Assembly: GCA_002914845.1 (NCBI GenBank)
Contig: JXTC01000639.1
Span: forward strand, 1-64,000
DNA length: 64,000 nt
DNA from: Trema orientale
Lineage: Eukaryota; Streptophyta; Magnoliopsida; Rosales; Cannabaceae
Direction of reading: 5' to 3'
Part shown: positions 35,451 to 52,958 of the stretch, one piece after another
Position numbering within the stretch: the first letter of the stretch is position 1
Layout of the letters: each line of letters begins with the position of its first letter
The notes under the pieces: model-generated
Seen by the model: the letters and a program-made list of their open reading frames with translations, nothing else
What the model was told of the DNA's origin: nothing
Databases searched by the model: none
Program-made: the position numbers and the translations under genes

Positions 35451-38400
35451 ATGAATACCTTAGTTCAGAATGCCCAGGAATTGGGGAGTCTCGGGGCATT
35501 CTGTAAGCTATGGGATTTAATCCGTAGCAACTGTCCTCATATAGTTTTCTTGATGGAAACAAAGCTCTGGGGCTATAGAGCTAATGCTATTAAGACTAAG
35601 TTAGGTTTTGCTAATGGGATTCATATTGATTGTGAGGATAGAAGTGGTGGTTTGCTACTTTTTTGGAATGATGAATGGCAAGTTAACATTAGAAGATATT
35701 CTAAATCACATGTGGATTGTATGATCTCCATGCATGATGGGAAAATCTGGAGGTCTATTGGGGTCTATGGAAGTTGCAATTCGTGTAGGTGTAGGCATAC
35801 TTGGGATCTAATTCATCATCTCCATTCTCAAATTGATGCTCTTTAGTGTTGTGCAGGCGATTTTAATGCTATTCTTAGTTTCAACGAGAAGTTGTAAGGG
35901 TCTGACAAGAGTGATAAGGGTCTGACAAGAGTGATAACTCCATGATTCATTTTCGGGCCGTGTTAGAAGACCGTAGTTTTTGTGACTTGGGTTTTGTAGG
36001 GCCGTGCTTAAGGTGGAACAATGGAAGAGAGGCTATGGCTAATGTTAAGGAAAAGTTAGATAGAGTTATTGCAAATGAAAACTAGATTGAGTCGTTCACT
36101 AATTATAGAGTTACAAATTTGGAGTTCTAGGACTCTAAGCATAGAGAAGTGTTACTTGAGCTGATGGGTACTGAGACTTGGGGAAGGAATGAGCGCAAGG
36201 GGTGAGGGTTTAGATTTGAACCTTGGTGGCCGAATGATGCTGAGTGTACTGATATTGTCTCAGGAGCCTGGGCTAACAATTCCTTTGACAAATCTATAAA
36301 CACCTTCTTAATAGGGTTAGATGGGCGTGCTCGAGATCTAAAGAAGTAGAGTGCAAATAAGTTTAGTCAATTAAATAGGAAGTTGATTTCAACCAGGAAA
36401 GAGCTAGAGGCCTTTGCTGTGATAGTTCAAAGTGGGGAGAATGTATTACGATACCAGGCTCTAAATAAAGAACTAGATTGTTACTCCTTGCAGAAGAGTA
36501 CTATTGGCGTCAAAGGGCTAGAGTGGAGTGGCTCAAGGCTGGGGATGCAAACACAAAGTTTTTCTATTGGAATGCTTTAGAAGATGAGGATGGAAGGTGG
36601 AGAGACAAATAGGAGGATATCACTATTATTGTTGAAGACTACTTTCGCCATATCTTTACTTATGTTATACCGAGTAGGTTGGCTTTAGATACAATTACTA
36701 GGAATTTGACTGTATGTGTAGATGATGAAATGAATCGACGATTAGTCGAGCCGTTTAAGGAAGAAGAAATCAAAGCGGCTCTTTTTAGTATAGGCCCTAC
36801 AAAAGCACATGGTCCTGATGGTTTCTAGGCTATTTTCTACCAAAAATTTTGGAATATAGTCGGAGGTAGTGTTTCTCATCTTTGCCTCAGTTTCCTTAAT
36901 GAGTCGAGCCCGATGAACGATCTAAATAAAACTCACGTGGTTCTTATTCCAAAGATTCATTCTCCAAAACGGGCTTCAAATTTTCGCCCTATTAGTCATT
37001 GCAATGTAATCTATAAAATTATCACTAAAGCTATGGCTAATAGGCTGAAATCTATTTTAAATTTGGTGATTATGGAGTCACAAAGTGTGTTTGTGCCAGG
37101 GAGATTAATATCAGATAATTTGATCATTATCTTTAAAATGCTACATTTTATTTGGATGAGTTTGAAATTGGATATGAGCAATGCGTATGATCGAGTGGAG
37201 TAGTCGTTTGTTGATGTGGTTATGGAAAAACTCGGGTTTTGCAGCAGGTGGAGAGATCTAGTAGGAAAATGCATTTATGCACCAAAATTCTCCTTTATTA
37301 TTAATCGTGCTCCTAGGGGAGAGGTGGTATCCCAACGAGGACTCCGTCAAGGGTGCCCTTTATTGCCTTACCTCTTTCTTTTGTTTGCTAAAGGCTTTTC
37401 TTCCCTCTTGTCTAATGCTGAGTACAATGGTACACCTACTGGTTTCTCTTGTGTGCGTAGCGGTCCTCGAATTAACCTTTTTTTTTTTTTTTTTTGTAGA
37501 TGACAGTCTTATTTTCTAGAAGGCCAATACTATGGAATGTGCTACTATCAAAAGTATCCTTCATGACTATGAGATGGCCTCGGGTCAATGTGTTAATTTG
37601 ACTAAATCTACTATCACTTTTAGCCCAAATGTGGAAAGGAACACCAAGGAAGCTATCCAAGGTTCACTTGGCCTTGAGACATGTAACTCCCATTCAAAAT
37701 ATTTAGGGTTGCCGTCTATGTTGAGGAGAAATAAAAAGGTCTCTTTTATTATTATTAAAGAGAAAGCCTGGAAAAAGTTACAATTCTTGAGAAGCAAGCT
37801 TTTTTCTAATGGAGGAAAAGAAATCTTTATCAAAGTTGTAGCCATGGCTATACCTAATTATATTATTGGTGGTTTTTAAGCTCCATTCGTCTCTTTGCTA
37901 TGAGCTTCAGTGCATGGTAACTAGGTTCTCGTGGAGTAGCCTTGATGACAAAAAAAAAATTCATTGGAAGAGGTGGGAGAGTTTATGCTTACTGAAGAGA
38001 GAATGGGGCATAGGTTTTAGAGTCTTGAAAGCTTTTAATTAAGCATTTCTGGCTAAGCAACGGTGGTGGCTGCTTCAATCTCTGATGTTTTTGGTTGCCC
38101 GTGTTCTGAAATCTAAATACTTTTTCAACTGCTCTTTCCTTGATGCTCCCTTGGGATGTAATCCTTTGTACATCTGGCACAGCTTGATTTGGGGTAGAGA
38201 TATGTTATCTCAAGGTCTCCGGTGGCAAATTGGAAATGGCAATAACGTGCGTATTTGGGCCGATCCTTGGATGCTAAGGACTTCAACTTTCAGGCCTATT
38301 ACCCCTAGTAACTTGGTAGTTCAAAGTTGGAAGGTAGCTAACCTTATCCTTGATAACCTAGTGCGATGGAATGTGGATATAGTTAATCAGTTATTTTGGT

Positions 38401-39533
38401 ATGATGATCGGGTTTGCATTTTAAGGAATCCCTTGAGTCTAGTCAGAAGGGAAAACTCGCTTATATGGCATTATGATTATAGAGAAACCTATAAGGTCAA
38501 ATCTGGGTACCGTCTTGCCATGGCAGAAAAATAGGGGTCTAGTTTGTCGAGAGATTATGATGTAAAATTTGGTGGTGTGTATTATGGAGTTCCAACCTTC
38601 CACGAAAGTCAAAGTTTTCATCTAGCGTACTTTTCATAATATTTAACCAACTTCGTAAAACTTGGCTAAATAAGGGATTCACTGTCCTCCTTTATGTGAT
38701 AGATGTAGCAATGACGATGAAAATATTATGCATATTCTAGTTCGTTGTGGAGTTGTTGGTCCAATGTGGGAGAATAGCCCCTGGTTTTTATTAATTCATT
38801 GTCTTCGGTATTCCCCTCCTGATGGTTTTCTGCTAAATATCTTCTCTATTCTCAAGAAGGAAAATTTTGAAATTTTTTTGTGTCGTTCTTTGGAACCTTT
38901 GGTGGGAACGAAACAAGTTCAAGCATGGCTCTATTTGTAGGGATGCAATAACTCTTCTTGAAGATTCTGGTCGATACTTACATAAGTTTCAGGAGGCTAA
39001 ACAGTGTATTGATGACCTCCCCTCTGCTAGGCGAAGCTGCTGCATGACCTGATGTTGTCCTATAGAGGGTTCCCTAAAAGCTAAATGTGGATGTGGCTAT
39101 TCATGAAGGGAAAGGATGTATGGATGCTGATGCCATCATCAGAGATAGCCAAGCTGCGTCAGTTCGTGCCAAATCTAAGGTTATTCTTGGGTACTTTGAC
39201 CCTTTAGCTGCAGAACTCTTAGCTATCTGTGAAGGGCTTCTATTTGCTAAGGGTTGTGGAATTCGAGTTAGTGTGGTGGAGTATGATTGTTACAATGTTG
39301 TTCAGTCCATTAATTTTGGAGTTGGTTTGTCCTCAAACGATCTTGTTGTTTGGAATGTCATTTCCTATTTGAGTGATGGTAGGAGTGGCCCTTACAGTTT
39401 TGTTCCTAGAGAAGGGAATAAAGTTGCCCACTTACTTGCCAAGATGTCTTTTAATTTGAGTAATGATGTGGTGTGCTATGAGGAAATTCCTACTTGTATT
39501 GCTATCCTTGTAGCAAAAGATATTTCATCTTAA
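35451..39533 (+). pseudogene. LINE ORF2: endonuclease, reverse transcriptase, RNase H (broken)
   Basis: Domains in order: AP-like endonuclease (GAFCKLWDLIRSNCPHIVFL, METKL, CCAGDFNAIL, 35480-35880); reverse transcriptase (AHGPDGF near 36810; NFRPISHCNVIYKIITKAMA at 36979; KLDMSNAYDRVE at 37167; GLRQGCPLLPYLF at 37339); catalytic FVDDSLIF at about 37494; a zf-RVT-like region (about 38560-38760); and an RNase H fold (AAELLAICEGLLFAKGCGI … VPREGNKVAHLLAKMS, 39087-39440). Several stops sit at Trp-like positions, and frameshifts occur near 37490, 38540 and 38900. A T run of about 18 abuts the YxDD-type motif. Not functional. Confidence 0.88.
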
Positions 39534-39977
39534 TGAATTTCTTTCCTATTTTCAAAAAAAAGAAAAAAGAAAAATTGGTATGAGGAGGGAGGGGCGACCA
39601 AAACAGCCATAATTGTAACCATAGCTAGCCGTGGCGAGATGCGAATATATTTGGCCGTGACTTACCGTTTGCACTAACTTTTATACTACACCCTATCTAG
39701 TATTTAGGCTTTCGTAACTAACAAATGAAAAAAATTATTAACAACTAAAATAATCGAAAGATATCCTATATAACGTCAACTTTAAAGTAATTATTATTCT
39801 TTTTTTTAAATTTTCCCTAGAAAATAGAGATTATTAGATAAAATTTATATCACAACACCTAAATAACCTATAAAACTCAAATGAAAAATACAAGGTAGTT
39901 CACGTATAAAGAGAAATTACACCGATTTTTCAGATCAACGGTTGTTATTTGACATGAAACGCAAATAAGTTCTATTA

Positions 39978-40452
39978 TATATTTACACCAATTAACAATT
40001 TTTAACGGATAAATCATCTTATGATAAATTATCATGAAGTACGTTATGCTAGTCATAGTAAAATGTAATTTATCATAAATAATCATGTTTGTATGTCTTT
40101 ATGTGATTTAGTAGTTGATAGCCAACGTAAATCAAGAAATACAATATAGCAATTGCTCTAATTATAACTGCTTACCACAATTTCTCTAAAAAGAAAAGAA
40201 AAAAAGAATTGACTACCTCAACTTTCTACAAAAAGCATTTGAGATGTAGTTTCATTTATACTCATAAAACATATTGATGAAAGCTTTGTCTTTTTCTTTT
40301 AAAAGAAGAGAGGAAGAAAGGAATCCCAATTAGATTTTAGAATTTTGTAAGATTTTTAGTTCGATAAAGATCATTACAAAGTATAAGAATAGATATCAAT
40401 TTTTGTAGCGATATCTTTTCTTTTTCATTTCAGTTTTTTTAACTGACATGCC
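39978..40452. repeat. Direct repeat, left copy (~460 bp)
   Basis: Matches 42907-43361 in the same orientation over nearly its whole length (for example TTATGTGATTTAGTAGTTGA, AGCCAACGTAAATCAAGAAA, TAGTTCGATAAAGATCATTA), with scattered substitutions and small indels. Non-coding. Together the two copies bracket the gag-only copia remnant. Confidence 0.85.
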
Positions 40453-40619
40453 AATGTAAATCAAAAATCATATACCCTGTCTGATGTTACAATATTATTG
40501 CCAGACGCAGGCTGTATTGTAATATTATTTGTAAAACTCTGTACAGGACACTTGTCATCTAAAACTACTGAAATACCAAAAGTAATATAATTACTTACAT
40601 GTATTTTATCTTTCTCTTA

Positions 40620-41568
40620 GCTGCCCTTATCACTCCAAGAAGTAGTCATAGCCCTAGATTTCTTCTTTAGGGTGTTGGCATATTCAATTTGTATGTGTCC
40701 ATAACCTTCACACTCTATGCACTAAATACCTTTCTTTATATCTTTTGAAATATCAGATTTAGATGGAGTATACTTTTATTTGAGTTGCTGCCCATTTTCT
40801 TCAAAAACCTATTGAAATTTTTAGTCTATAGAGCAAGCTTAACATTACCATCTCTTTTTTCACTTACAGTCGATTCTAAAGCTATTTAAGAGTAATAGTT
40901 TTGTTCTTTTTCCTATGCTTGATATTCATCTCGTATATTTGTAAGGATCCCATCAATTCCTCAACCTTTATGGTATCGAGGTTCTTGCTCTCTTCAATGG
41001 CTGTGAGGTTTAGTTGAAATCTATTAGGTAAAGACCAAAATATTTTCCTAACCATTTTAGTATCTGAAAAATGTTTTCTAAGAGACAAAAGCCTCATTAA
41101 AAATATCACATAATTTAGTAAAATATTCAGACAAAGTTTCATCCTCTTTCATTTTTAATTCCTCAAATTTAGAGGATAAAATGACCAATTTAGTTCTTTT
41201 CATATCTCTAGATGCTTCACAATTTGTAATCATTTTGATAAAATGTTCTAAGCCTCTTTGGCATATTCACAATTTGTAATCATTTTGATTCGAGTTGCAT
41301 CAACTCTATTAAGAATAGTATGTAGAGCTTTGGAATTGAAATTAGCAAGCTTGTCATCATCGAATGACCAATTAAATGCATGTTTAGGAATACTCTTCCT
41401 TTCATTATCCTTAGTAGTTGGAGGACTCCAACCAGTAAGAACGGATCTCCAAGGTTTTTCATTGATAGCCTATATGAATGCCTTCATGTGTACCTTCCAA
41501 TAAAAATAATTGGTGCCATCAAGTAGTGGAGGGTGTGAAATGGACCCACCTTCAACAAAAATCGACAT
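40620..41568 (-). pseudogene. Copia gag remnant (UBN2-type) without pol
   Basis: On the - strand it starts MSIFVEGGSISHPPLLDGTN (41568) then YFYWKVHMKAF, INEKPWRSVLTGW and NWSFDDDKLANFNSKALHTI, the usual start of a copia gag. Downstream are KFEELKMKEDETLSEYFTKL, IKVEELMGSLQIYE and a zinc knuckle-like CVECEGYGHIQIEYANTLKK (about 40720-40660, one residue inferred across a decayed codon). Stops and frameshifts break it. A ~22-bp unit (CACAATTTGTAATCATTTTG) is duplicated at 41218 and 41268. No protease, integrase or reverse transcriptase follows. Confidence 0.8.
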
Positions 41569-41627
41569 ACCTGAAATTTAAGGTCACAAATCCACAAGAT
41601 CTTACAAAACAAACTGTTAGTGACCTA

Positions 41628-41640
41628 CTCTAATACCAAT
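41628..41640 (-). other. Primer-binding site, tRNA-iMet type
   Basis: Read on the - strand the bases are ATTGGTATTAGAG, matching the plant copia primer site TGGTATCAGAGC with one change. It sits immediately after the LTR end …GTAACA, as expected between a 5' LTR and gag. Confidence 0.75.
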
Positions 41641-42878
41641 TGTTACGACCATTTCTTGTATTCTTACCGTATATAATTGATTATTCAATTAATTATGTAA
41701 GGTGATTATGCAGAAATTATAATATGGATGTTGTAACACCTAAAAGTAAAAATTTGACACACAATATTTTTACTTGGTTCAACTATCTCCCAAGAGTCTA
41801 TATCCGAGAGGCCACACCTAGAGAAATAAACTTCTTAGTAAAGAATAACGTAAGTACAAACACCAGTCAAATTTAAAAGATTCCCTCTTTTAAATGTTGC
41901 AATATGCAAGTACTCCTTCACTAATCTGTCTAGCGAGCTCCCCTCGACTTGATGTGATTTCTTCTGTCTGAACTCCCTTCATATTTCACAGAACCTGCCT
42001 TCTCCCGAAAAGTTATTGCACCTCTCCCAAAGTGCTTGTACTTCTCTCGAAGCACTCTTACGACTAAGAATCCCTCCTAGTACACAATATACAGTATCAA
42101 CAGATTTAACAAAGTATTGTTCTAATGACAATCTCAAACATACATGGTGTACTTAGGACTCTAACCTAGACTCCTATTTATAGTATTTGAGCCCTTCCAA
42201 TCCTTAGCAATCTGCAAGATACGTTATAAACATCATAAATACTGATTGGAAGCCAATTAGTTCAGTCAAAAATAAGATTTCCGTAATCAAAACTGATCTA
42301 TGACTGTTGCTGATTCTGCACAGTGATATTACAATATCGAAAAAATAGCCAGATTTATAACTTTCTAGAATAAATGTTGATTTGTTACCTGAAATAGGAA
42401 TTTCAGTTTTCATACAAATCAATCAAATAAAAAGTGTTCACGCACAATAAGAATCAGTTAAGTATAAATAAGAAAACGATATCTCAAGAGATAGGTATTT
42501 ACACTTTCATATTATAAGGCAGTTTCCATAAAAATACAAGCTATCAAAGTAATCAAATAAAATTAGCCTAATAATTATAATATAATTGATTAGAATTAGA
42601 ATAATAATTATAATATAATTGATTAGAATCAGAATAATCAATCTTCATTAAAACACTCTAATAAGAAAGAAATATGTGAATAAGGCAATCATCAATCACT
42701 GATATTTGTGATTAAAACATAACTAATTGAACAAGTATTCAATCATATGACGGCTGTAAAATTCAGACAAACACATCAAAAATGCCAGGTCAAATATATT
42801 CAGTAATGTTGCAACATTAACCCAGAATTACTATTAGTCAATATAGACAGTGATGTTGCAACATCTCAAATGACAACA
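41641..42878 (-). mobile_element. 5' LTR of the gag-only copia remnant
   Basis: On the + strand it begins TGTTACGACC, next to the primer site. It carries the R-U5-like block (about 41755-41850; GGTTCAACTATCTCCC, CGAGAGGCCACACC) common to several plant copia families. The far boundary is placed near GACAACA at 42878 because the direct repeat starts just beyond it, but this end is uncertain. At 42595-42645 a ~33-bp unit (ATAATTATAATATAATTGAT) is doubled. No second LTR was recognised on the gag side. Confidence 0.6.
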
Positions 42879-42906
42879 AATTTTGTCCTTTCAAGTTATG
42901 GTATAT

Positions 42907-43361
42907 ACTTACACCAATTAATAATTTTTAGTGGATAAATCATCCTACGATAAATTATCATGAAGTCATAGTAAAGTATAATTTATCGTAAATAGTCACA
43001 TTTGTACCTCTTTATGTGATTTAGTAATTGATAGCCAACGTAAATCAAGAAATACAATATACCCAATTATTCTAATTGTAATTGGTTACCACAATTTTTC
43101 TAAAAAGGAAAGAGAAAAGAATTGACTACCTCAACTTTCTAGAAAAGCATTTGAGATGTAATTTCATTTCTACTCATAAAACGTATTGATGAAAGCTTTG
43201 TTTTTATCTTTTAAAAGAAGAGAAGAAGAAAAGAATTCTAATTAGGTTTTAGAATTTTATAAGATTTTTAGTTCGATAAAGATCATTACAAAGTATAAGA
43301 ATAGACATCAGTTTTCCTGGCGACATCTTTTCTTTTTCATGTCAGTTTTTTTAACCGACAT
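42907..43361. repeat. Direct repeat, right copy (~455 bp)
   Basis: Partner of 39978-40452. Homology begins at TTACACCAATTAA and ends around CAGTTTTTTTAAC. Non-coding. Confidence 0.85.
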
Positions 43362-43399
43362 GGATCATTTCGTTATATTGCGATCAAAACATAGAAAAG

Positions 43400-45480
43400 C
43401 TCTAGAAAGTTTTTTCTTGTAGGACAGTGCCTTTTAAACCAAGTAGGAAACCTAACACAACGACACAAGTATTTCCGTGACCAGGTCTCTTCCACGTATC
43501 AAAGACAGGGTTTTGGGCCTCACATTAGAGAAAATCTGTGGTCCTTCAGATCTAAAATTATACAAAGAGCAAGTCCATCTCGTATGTACGCTATCTTTAG
43601 GTACCACAAGTTCCAAGCACAAGAAGAAGAAAAGACAAAATAAATAAATAAACAAATTGAGGAAAATAATCAGTTTAGACAGGAAATTTTGGACTGGTAT
43701 CCATCGGTACATCATTTTCTTATAAATTATTTCAAGCCACTCTTGCCTGAAAATGGGGTGGAAAAAAAAAATAGTTCTTTTTATTACAACATACTAATGA
43801 CTTGCCGTACGAAGTTAAATGTTTTATGTCTTTATATTTCTAGCCCTTTATGTTGATAAATTCAATGTAAAACTTGCATGTTGCAATCGAAGAAATACAA
43901 CTTTGAAGTTTTGTTTAAATTGTTTTTACTCATACATGTTTTTTTGAAGATGCCGCGCTTATAACTTTTTAAGTATTATGTTGCCACTAAGATTATGCTG
44001 TAGGCTTAGGCGTCTGTGTCTATCTATATAAATAAATTGTAGGGACTCTTACCGAAATGGCAAAAGTTCGAGACAATTTTAAAAATCTTGAAGCAAAATG
44101 ATTGAAAATATCAATTCCACAATATATGTAAGAAAATATGGGTTCCACTATATATATTAGACTTATCATGTTAATTTTAGTATAAAAATCTATATATCAC
44201 AATACTAATATAAAGTGGATATAACTAGTATAAAAACTGATTTATTGATATGCTCAAAGTAAAAGGTGATACTAGCGACCATTTAACCATAAAATGTAAG
44301 GACATTTATTAAAATAAAGTGCAAAAACTACTACTATTAACCTCCGCGAAAATTCATATAATAGTAACTCAATATTGGCCAAATAATGAGATAAATGTTT
44401 GGACTTTGGAGAATGGCCAACTGAGTGTATAAAATGTAGAAAAGGACCCGTCTTTTAATTATAGAATGTTGTATTTATAACCAAATTGGATAAAACAAAT
44501 TATTTGTATATCACTTGATGTTAAAATGTTAAAATAAACCTCGAGATTATTCATAGTAGTATTCTACTACAAATGTGTAGCAAAATCCTCTATACTTATC
44601 TCAGCCGGTAATACAAGATACATTGAGAAACATAAAAAAAATGGCATTTTTTGAGAATTTGAGAAGATAATTAAAATAATGAAGAAAGAGTTTGCATTAG
44701 CATTAGACGTTTATTTATTTATTGTTGAAGAGCAAATGATATTTATTACAATTTAGACGAAAATATTATCAAAGTATCAAATTCTCGATGATGAGAACTA
44801 GTTCATAAAATTGTCAACTAAACTAATAAAGAAAAAAAAGCTAAAAAAAAGCTTGGGTCTTAAGCATTGCACACTATTAGTAATAATACCAGTGATACAC
44901 ATAAATTACATCTAAAATTTACACTTATTAACGTGTCATATTTTTTAATTATCTATGTACAAAGTGTGGTCCGTTATGAAAAAAAATATAGGTAATTAAA
45001 ATTATGTCAGGTCAGTGACTAAGTTTTTGGTTTAATATATGTCCCTATCATTATTTGGACACTAATAAAAGCGTGAAGAACATATAAATTTGTATTAGTT
45101 TATTAGTTCTCATACTAGCATATGTAGTATTTAGCATCACATATCCCCCATGATATAGGCCAATTTAACGGTTAAATTCTCACAACTATTATAACTATTT
45201 CTCATGTAAATAATTTCTTATCCCATTCGAAATTAACGTGTTTCCTTTTCCTTTGTTTTTCTTAAATTTTTTTCGTAAGAAAAACAAGTCAAAGATGGTA
45301 TATTATTAGAAAATTACACATTTATTCCATAAGCAGAAAACGACACGAAAAGGGCATTATTGGGACACCGAACACAAAACACTGTTTCATCTAATCATCT
45401 CCAACCAGAAAAAAGAGAAAAAAGAAAAGAAACATTTTTTTCTTTTCTTTTTTGGTCTCATTAACTCAAATTAGTAGAAC
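43400..45480. other. Intergenic region upstream of the reductase gene
   Basis: AT-rich; no coding region, RNA gene or bounded transposon was recognised. The last few hundred bases probably include the distal promoter of the gene at 45998. Confidence 0.45.
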
Positions 45481-45481
45481 T

Positions 45482-45514
45482 AGAGAGAGAGAGAGGGGGA
45501 GGGGGGGGGGGGGG
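45482..45514. repeat. (GA)n and poly-G tract in the promoter region
   Basis: A GA run is followed by GGGGGA and a run of 14 G. It lies about 200 bp upstream of the TATA box of the reductase gene. Such a G run could form a quadruplex and is prone to length change. Confidence 0.9.
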
Positions 45515-45710
45515 CGAGTTAGTTAAGTTAACCATGGTTGAAAATGGTGTTAGGTGGGTTTGACTAGTCTGGTTTGGTAGGCGTTGGTTCGGTCACTCAC
45601 ACGCACGCACGCGAGCAAAACCCACACAACAAATAAATACATGCGTTGGTTGCATACACATTATTATTTGCCTAAAGCCTTAAGGCCCTTCCTTCTACCT
45701 TTGGTCTCAA

Positions 45711-45718
45711 TATATAAA
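45711..45718 (+). promoter_or_regulatory. TATA box of the P450 reductase gene
   Basis: TATATAAA lies 287 bp before the start codon, followed by a pyrimidine-rich region (TCTCTCTCC runs, 45765-45780 and 45868-45885) typical of plant 5' leaders. Transcription would start roughly 30 bp downstream, leaving a leader of about 250 bases. Supported by position and sequence only. Confidence 0.6.
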
Positions 45719-45997
45719 CCCATCCTTCTCATTCTCTCACATCCTTCAGTTTCAGACTCTCTCTCCTGTTTCTCTCTCTTCAACTACCTCACCCACCTCC
45801 TCCGAAACCACACCAAGAGAGAAAGAGTCTTTAACCCTCCTAAATCGCCATTTTCGAATTCTCAACCTCTCTCTCTCTCTCCTTGGCGATATCAATTTTC
45901 CGGTCGCCGGATTCCGGACTCTCTCTATCTCTCTCTCGGAAGTATCGAAATTGTCAATCTCAGCTTTTTCTCCAGAAGTTTCGAGTTTTTCGCGGCT

Positions 45998-50606
<4,609 letters not shown>

Positions 50607-52958
50607 TAGTTTTGTGTAACCTTAAGAGAGAGGACGAAATAACGTTATATATGCATAAAAGCATTGGCCAAAGCCAACTTACTGTAAGTGAGAGGGCCAA
50701 CTTTATGATGATGCCTTCCATTTGTGCCCTTCGAATAGGCACTTGCTCCTGTTGCAGTATAGCACTCGGTACTGTGATTCTTTTGATTCTACCCCATGTG
50801 AAATTTTTTTGTTCTTGTAATTTTTATATATATATATATATATAATAATTATGGCTAGGCATAGGTTTATGGACTCTAAATTTTCCCTGTATGAACCACA
50901 ATAAGGTTCAAATGACATTATTGCCTTGTTCTTCTATATGTATTTTATTTACATGGATAATTGGATATATTATTATTGATTGGAGTTTGGTATCTTCGGA
51001 TATTCTTGTTCTTAGCCTGTTATCGTGATTCTTCATATTAATATTGCTACTTCAGAAAGACTCATTTATTTCAGCAGAAGAAGGGGAGAAGCTATTTCTT
51101 AAATTGATTTGTAACCTTTTTATATTACTTAGGTGTCAATAATAATATTATAAATATTTCTTTCAAAAAAAAAATAATATTATAAATATTGAGAATTTGT
51201 CATTATTTAATTTGTGAATATTGTTAAATATATTTATAGTCCGTTTTAATTTATTAATTTGAATAATGGTAATTCCTATGTGACATAAGTCGGTACTAAA
51301 AACTTAAAAAAGTTGGATTCTAACAATTATCATATCTAAAGCTATGTATAGATATCAATAATGTACCAATTTGTATACTAAGTTACCAACTAAGGTCCGA
51401 CATGTGAATTGAATTATATCTCTCAATTGATGACATGTTGAATAGTGTAATAGTGTAATATATATAGAGAAATATATTATTATAAAAAAAAATATCGAGC
51501 ACTTTAGAAAATGGAAAACAAGAGAATTAAGAAAAGAAAACGGAGACGGGCAAGATGACAATGGGAAAGTACGGGATTCGTGACACGTATGTTTCCATGA
51601 AATATCTATTTTAAATCTAAGCAGACCAAACTGTCATTAATTTCATGAAGTAATTGACGTCATACCTCGTCATATTCAATTAAGATGTCATCACGTTAAG
51701 AAAACCGTTGTTTATGCAGTATTCAATTTAAAATACAAACTGATTTTTATATGTATTTTTGACTTTTTTGTGATCCAATATATAATATTAAAGCATAGAT
51801 CACTGAATTATTATTAAAAACAAGCCTTTGATTTAGAAATATTTTGTGTGCTAATCAAGAAAGATAGCGTATTTTTATAGTTAAGTATTGCCATTTCCTT
51901 CATGCCGCTAATAGATTGCTATTAAATAATACAAATTGTAACAGAAACGACAGCTACTTGGCAACAAAGAAAAATAATTGCTAATTCGAGTGCTACAATT
52001 TTCCCACACCTTCAATAAATAAATAATTATAGATCATAGGTTGGAGGAAGTAGCTTTCTTGTTCCTATTAACTTGGCATAAATAAAAATTTTATAAAAAT
52101 AATCTATACTAATAAACTGCATCCAAGGTGTATAAATAACAGAAGAATAAAATATTTTCTTAATTATTAGTTCCAGAAAAAAAAAATGAAACGAACAAAA
52201 CGAAAAAAGACTTTAAATTTTGGGTTAGCTTGACCTTCATGGATTAATGTTCTTTCTTTCCTGGGGAAAGGATAAGTAGTTCAGGTTTCTTTATGTGGTT
52301 GCTGTTTTTTGATGTTCAAGTCTTAGTAGGATATTAATTCTAACCAAAACCGTAGGAATAAGCTAGATTTTTTTCTGTTTATATAATTATAGTAAAGTAA
52401 GTTTGATGAGGTCAAAGTCCCTAACCCCAACCAGCCCCTATGAATTTGGCTTAATTAATTGTTAAGTTATTCAAAAATCTCATATTTTTATATCCAATAG
52501 GTCAGGGTAAGTTTCCCTCAAAGAAGAAGTAGTAGGTGATGCATGGTTAGTAGGGCCATTATGAGTTTTCTTTAAAAAAAAAAAAAAAAAAAAAAAAAGA
52601 AGGAAAAAAAACCGTAGTATGATTCTCTATTTGCTAAGAACTAAATTTCATTTTATTCGCACGCATATTTAGTATAAAAACCTTGGCAATGAGTAATGTC
52701 AAACCCATTTGATTTTCTAGTACTTTTTTTTTTTAATAAAATATGATATCTAATACTGGATTGGACTATTGCTTATAGCTGCATCACATTGAATTGTATT
52801 AATCCTACAGCTTGTTTGATGAATTATTTGACTAAAAGATGGAATTAAATAAAAAAGTAGGGAAAATATAGGAAGTCACTTTATTCGGGGAACATGTAGT
52901 AAAAGGTACTCATTTATTAAGAAGGAGAAAGGAGGAAGGAGAAAAGTGAAACTTTTTT
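50607..52958. other. 3' flank of the reductase gene and intergenic DNA
   Basis: The first few hundred bases should hold the 3' UTR, but no single poly-A signal stands out. A TA microsatellite lies at about 50824-50843 and a long A run at 52574-52598. The remainder is AT-rich with no supported gene. Confidence 0.45.

Larger units (their letters stand above)
33885..39574 (+). mobile_element. Full-span L1-like LINE (non-LTR retrotransposon)
   Basis: A 5.7-kb insertion with ORF1, ORF2 and a short A-rich tail (about 39553-39574). It is flanked by 16-bp repeats, TTAGTATGAGGAGGGG (33869-33884) and TTGGTATGAGGAGGGA (39575-39590), with two differences: the target duplication left by target-primed reverse transcription. 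Both ORFs are broken by stops and frameshifts. The span suggests little or no 5' truncation. Confidence 0.88.

Noticed and set aside
45584-45997. Reductase starting at an upstream ATG (extended N-terminus)
   Set aside because: A TATA box and CT-rich leader lie within the stretch, and the protein from 45998 already has the normal length (711) and N-terminus of the family.
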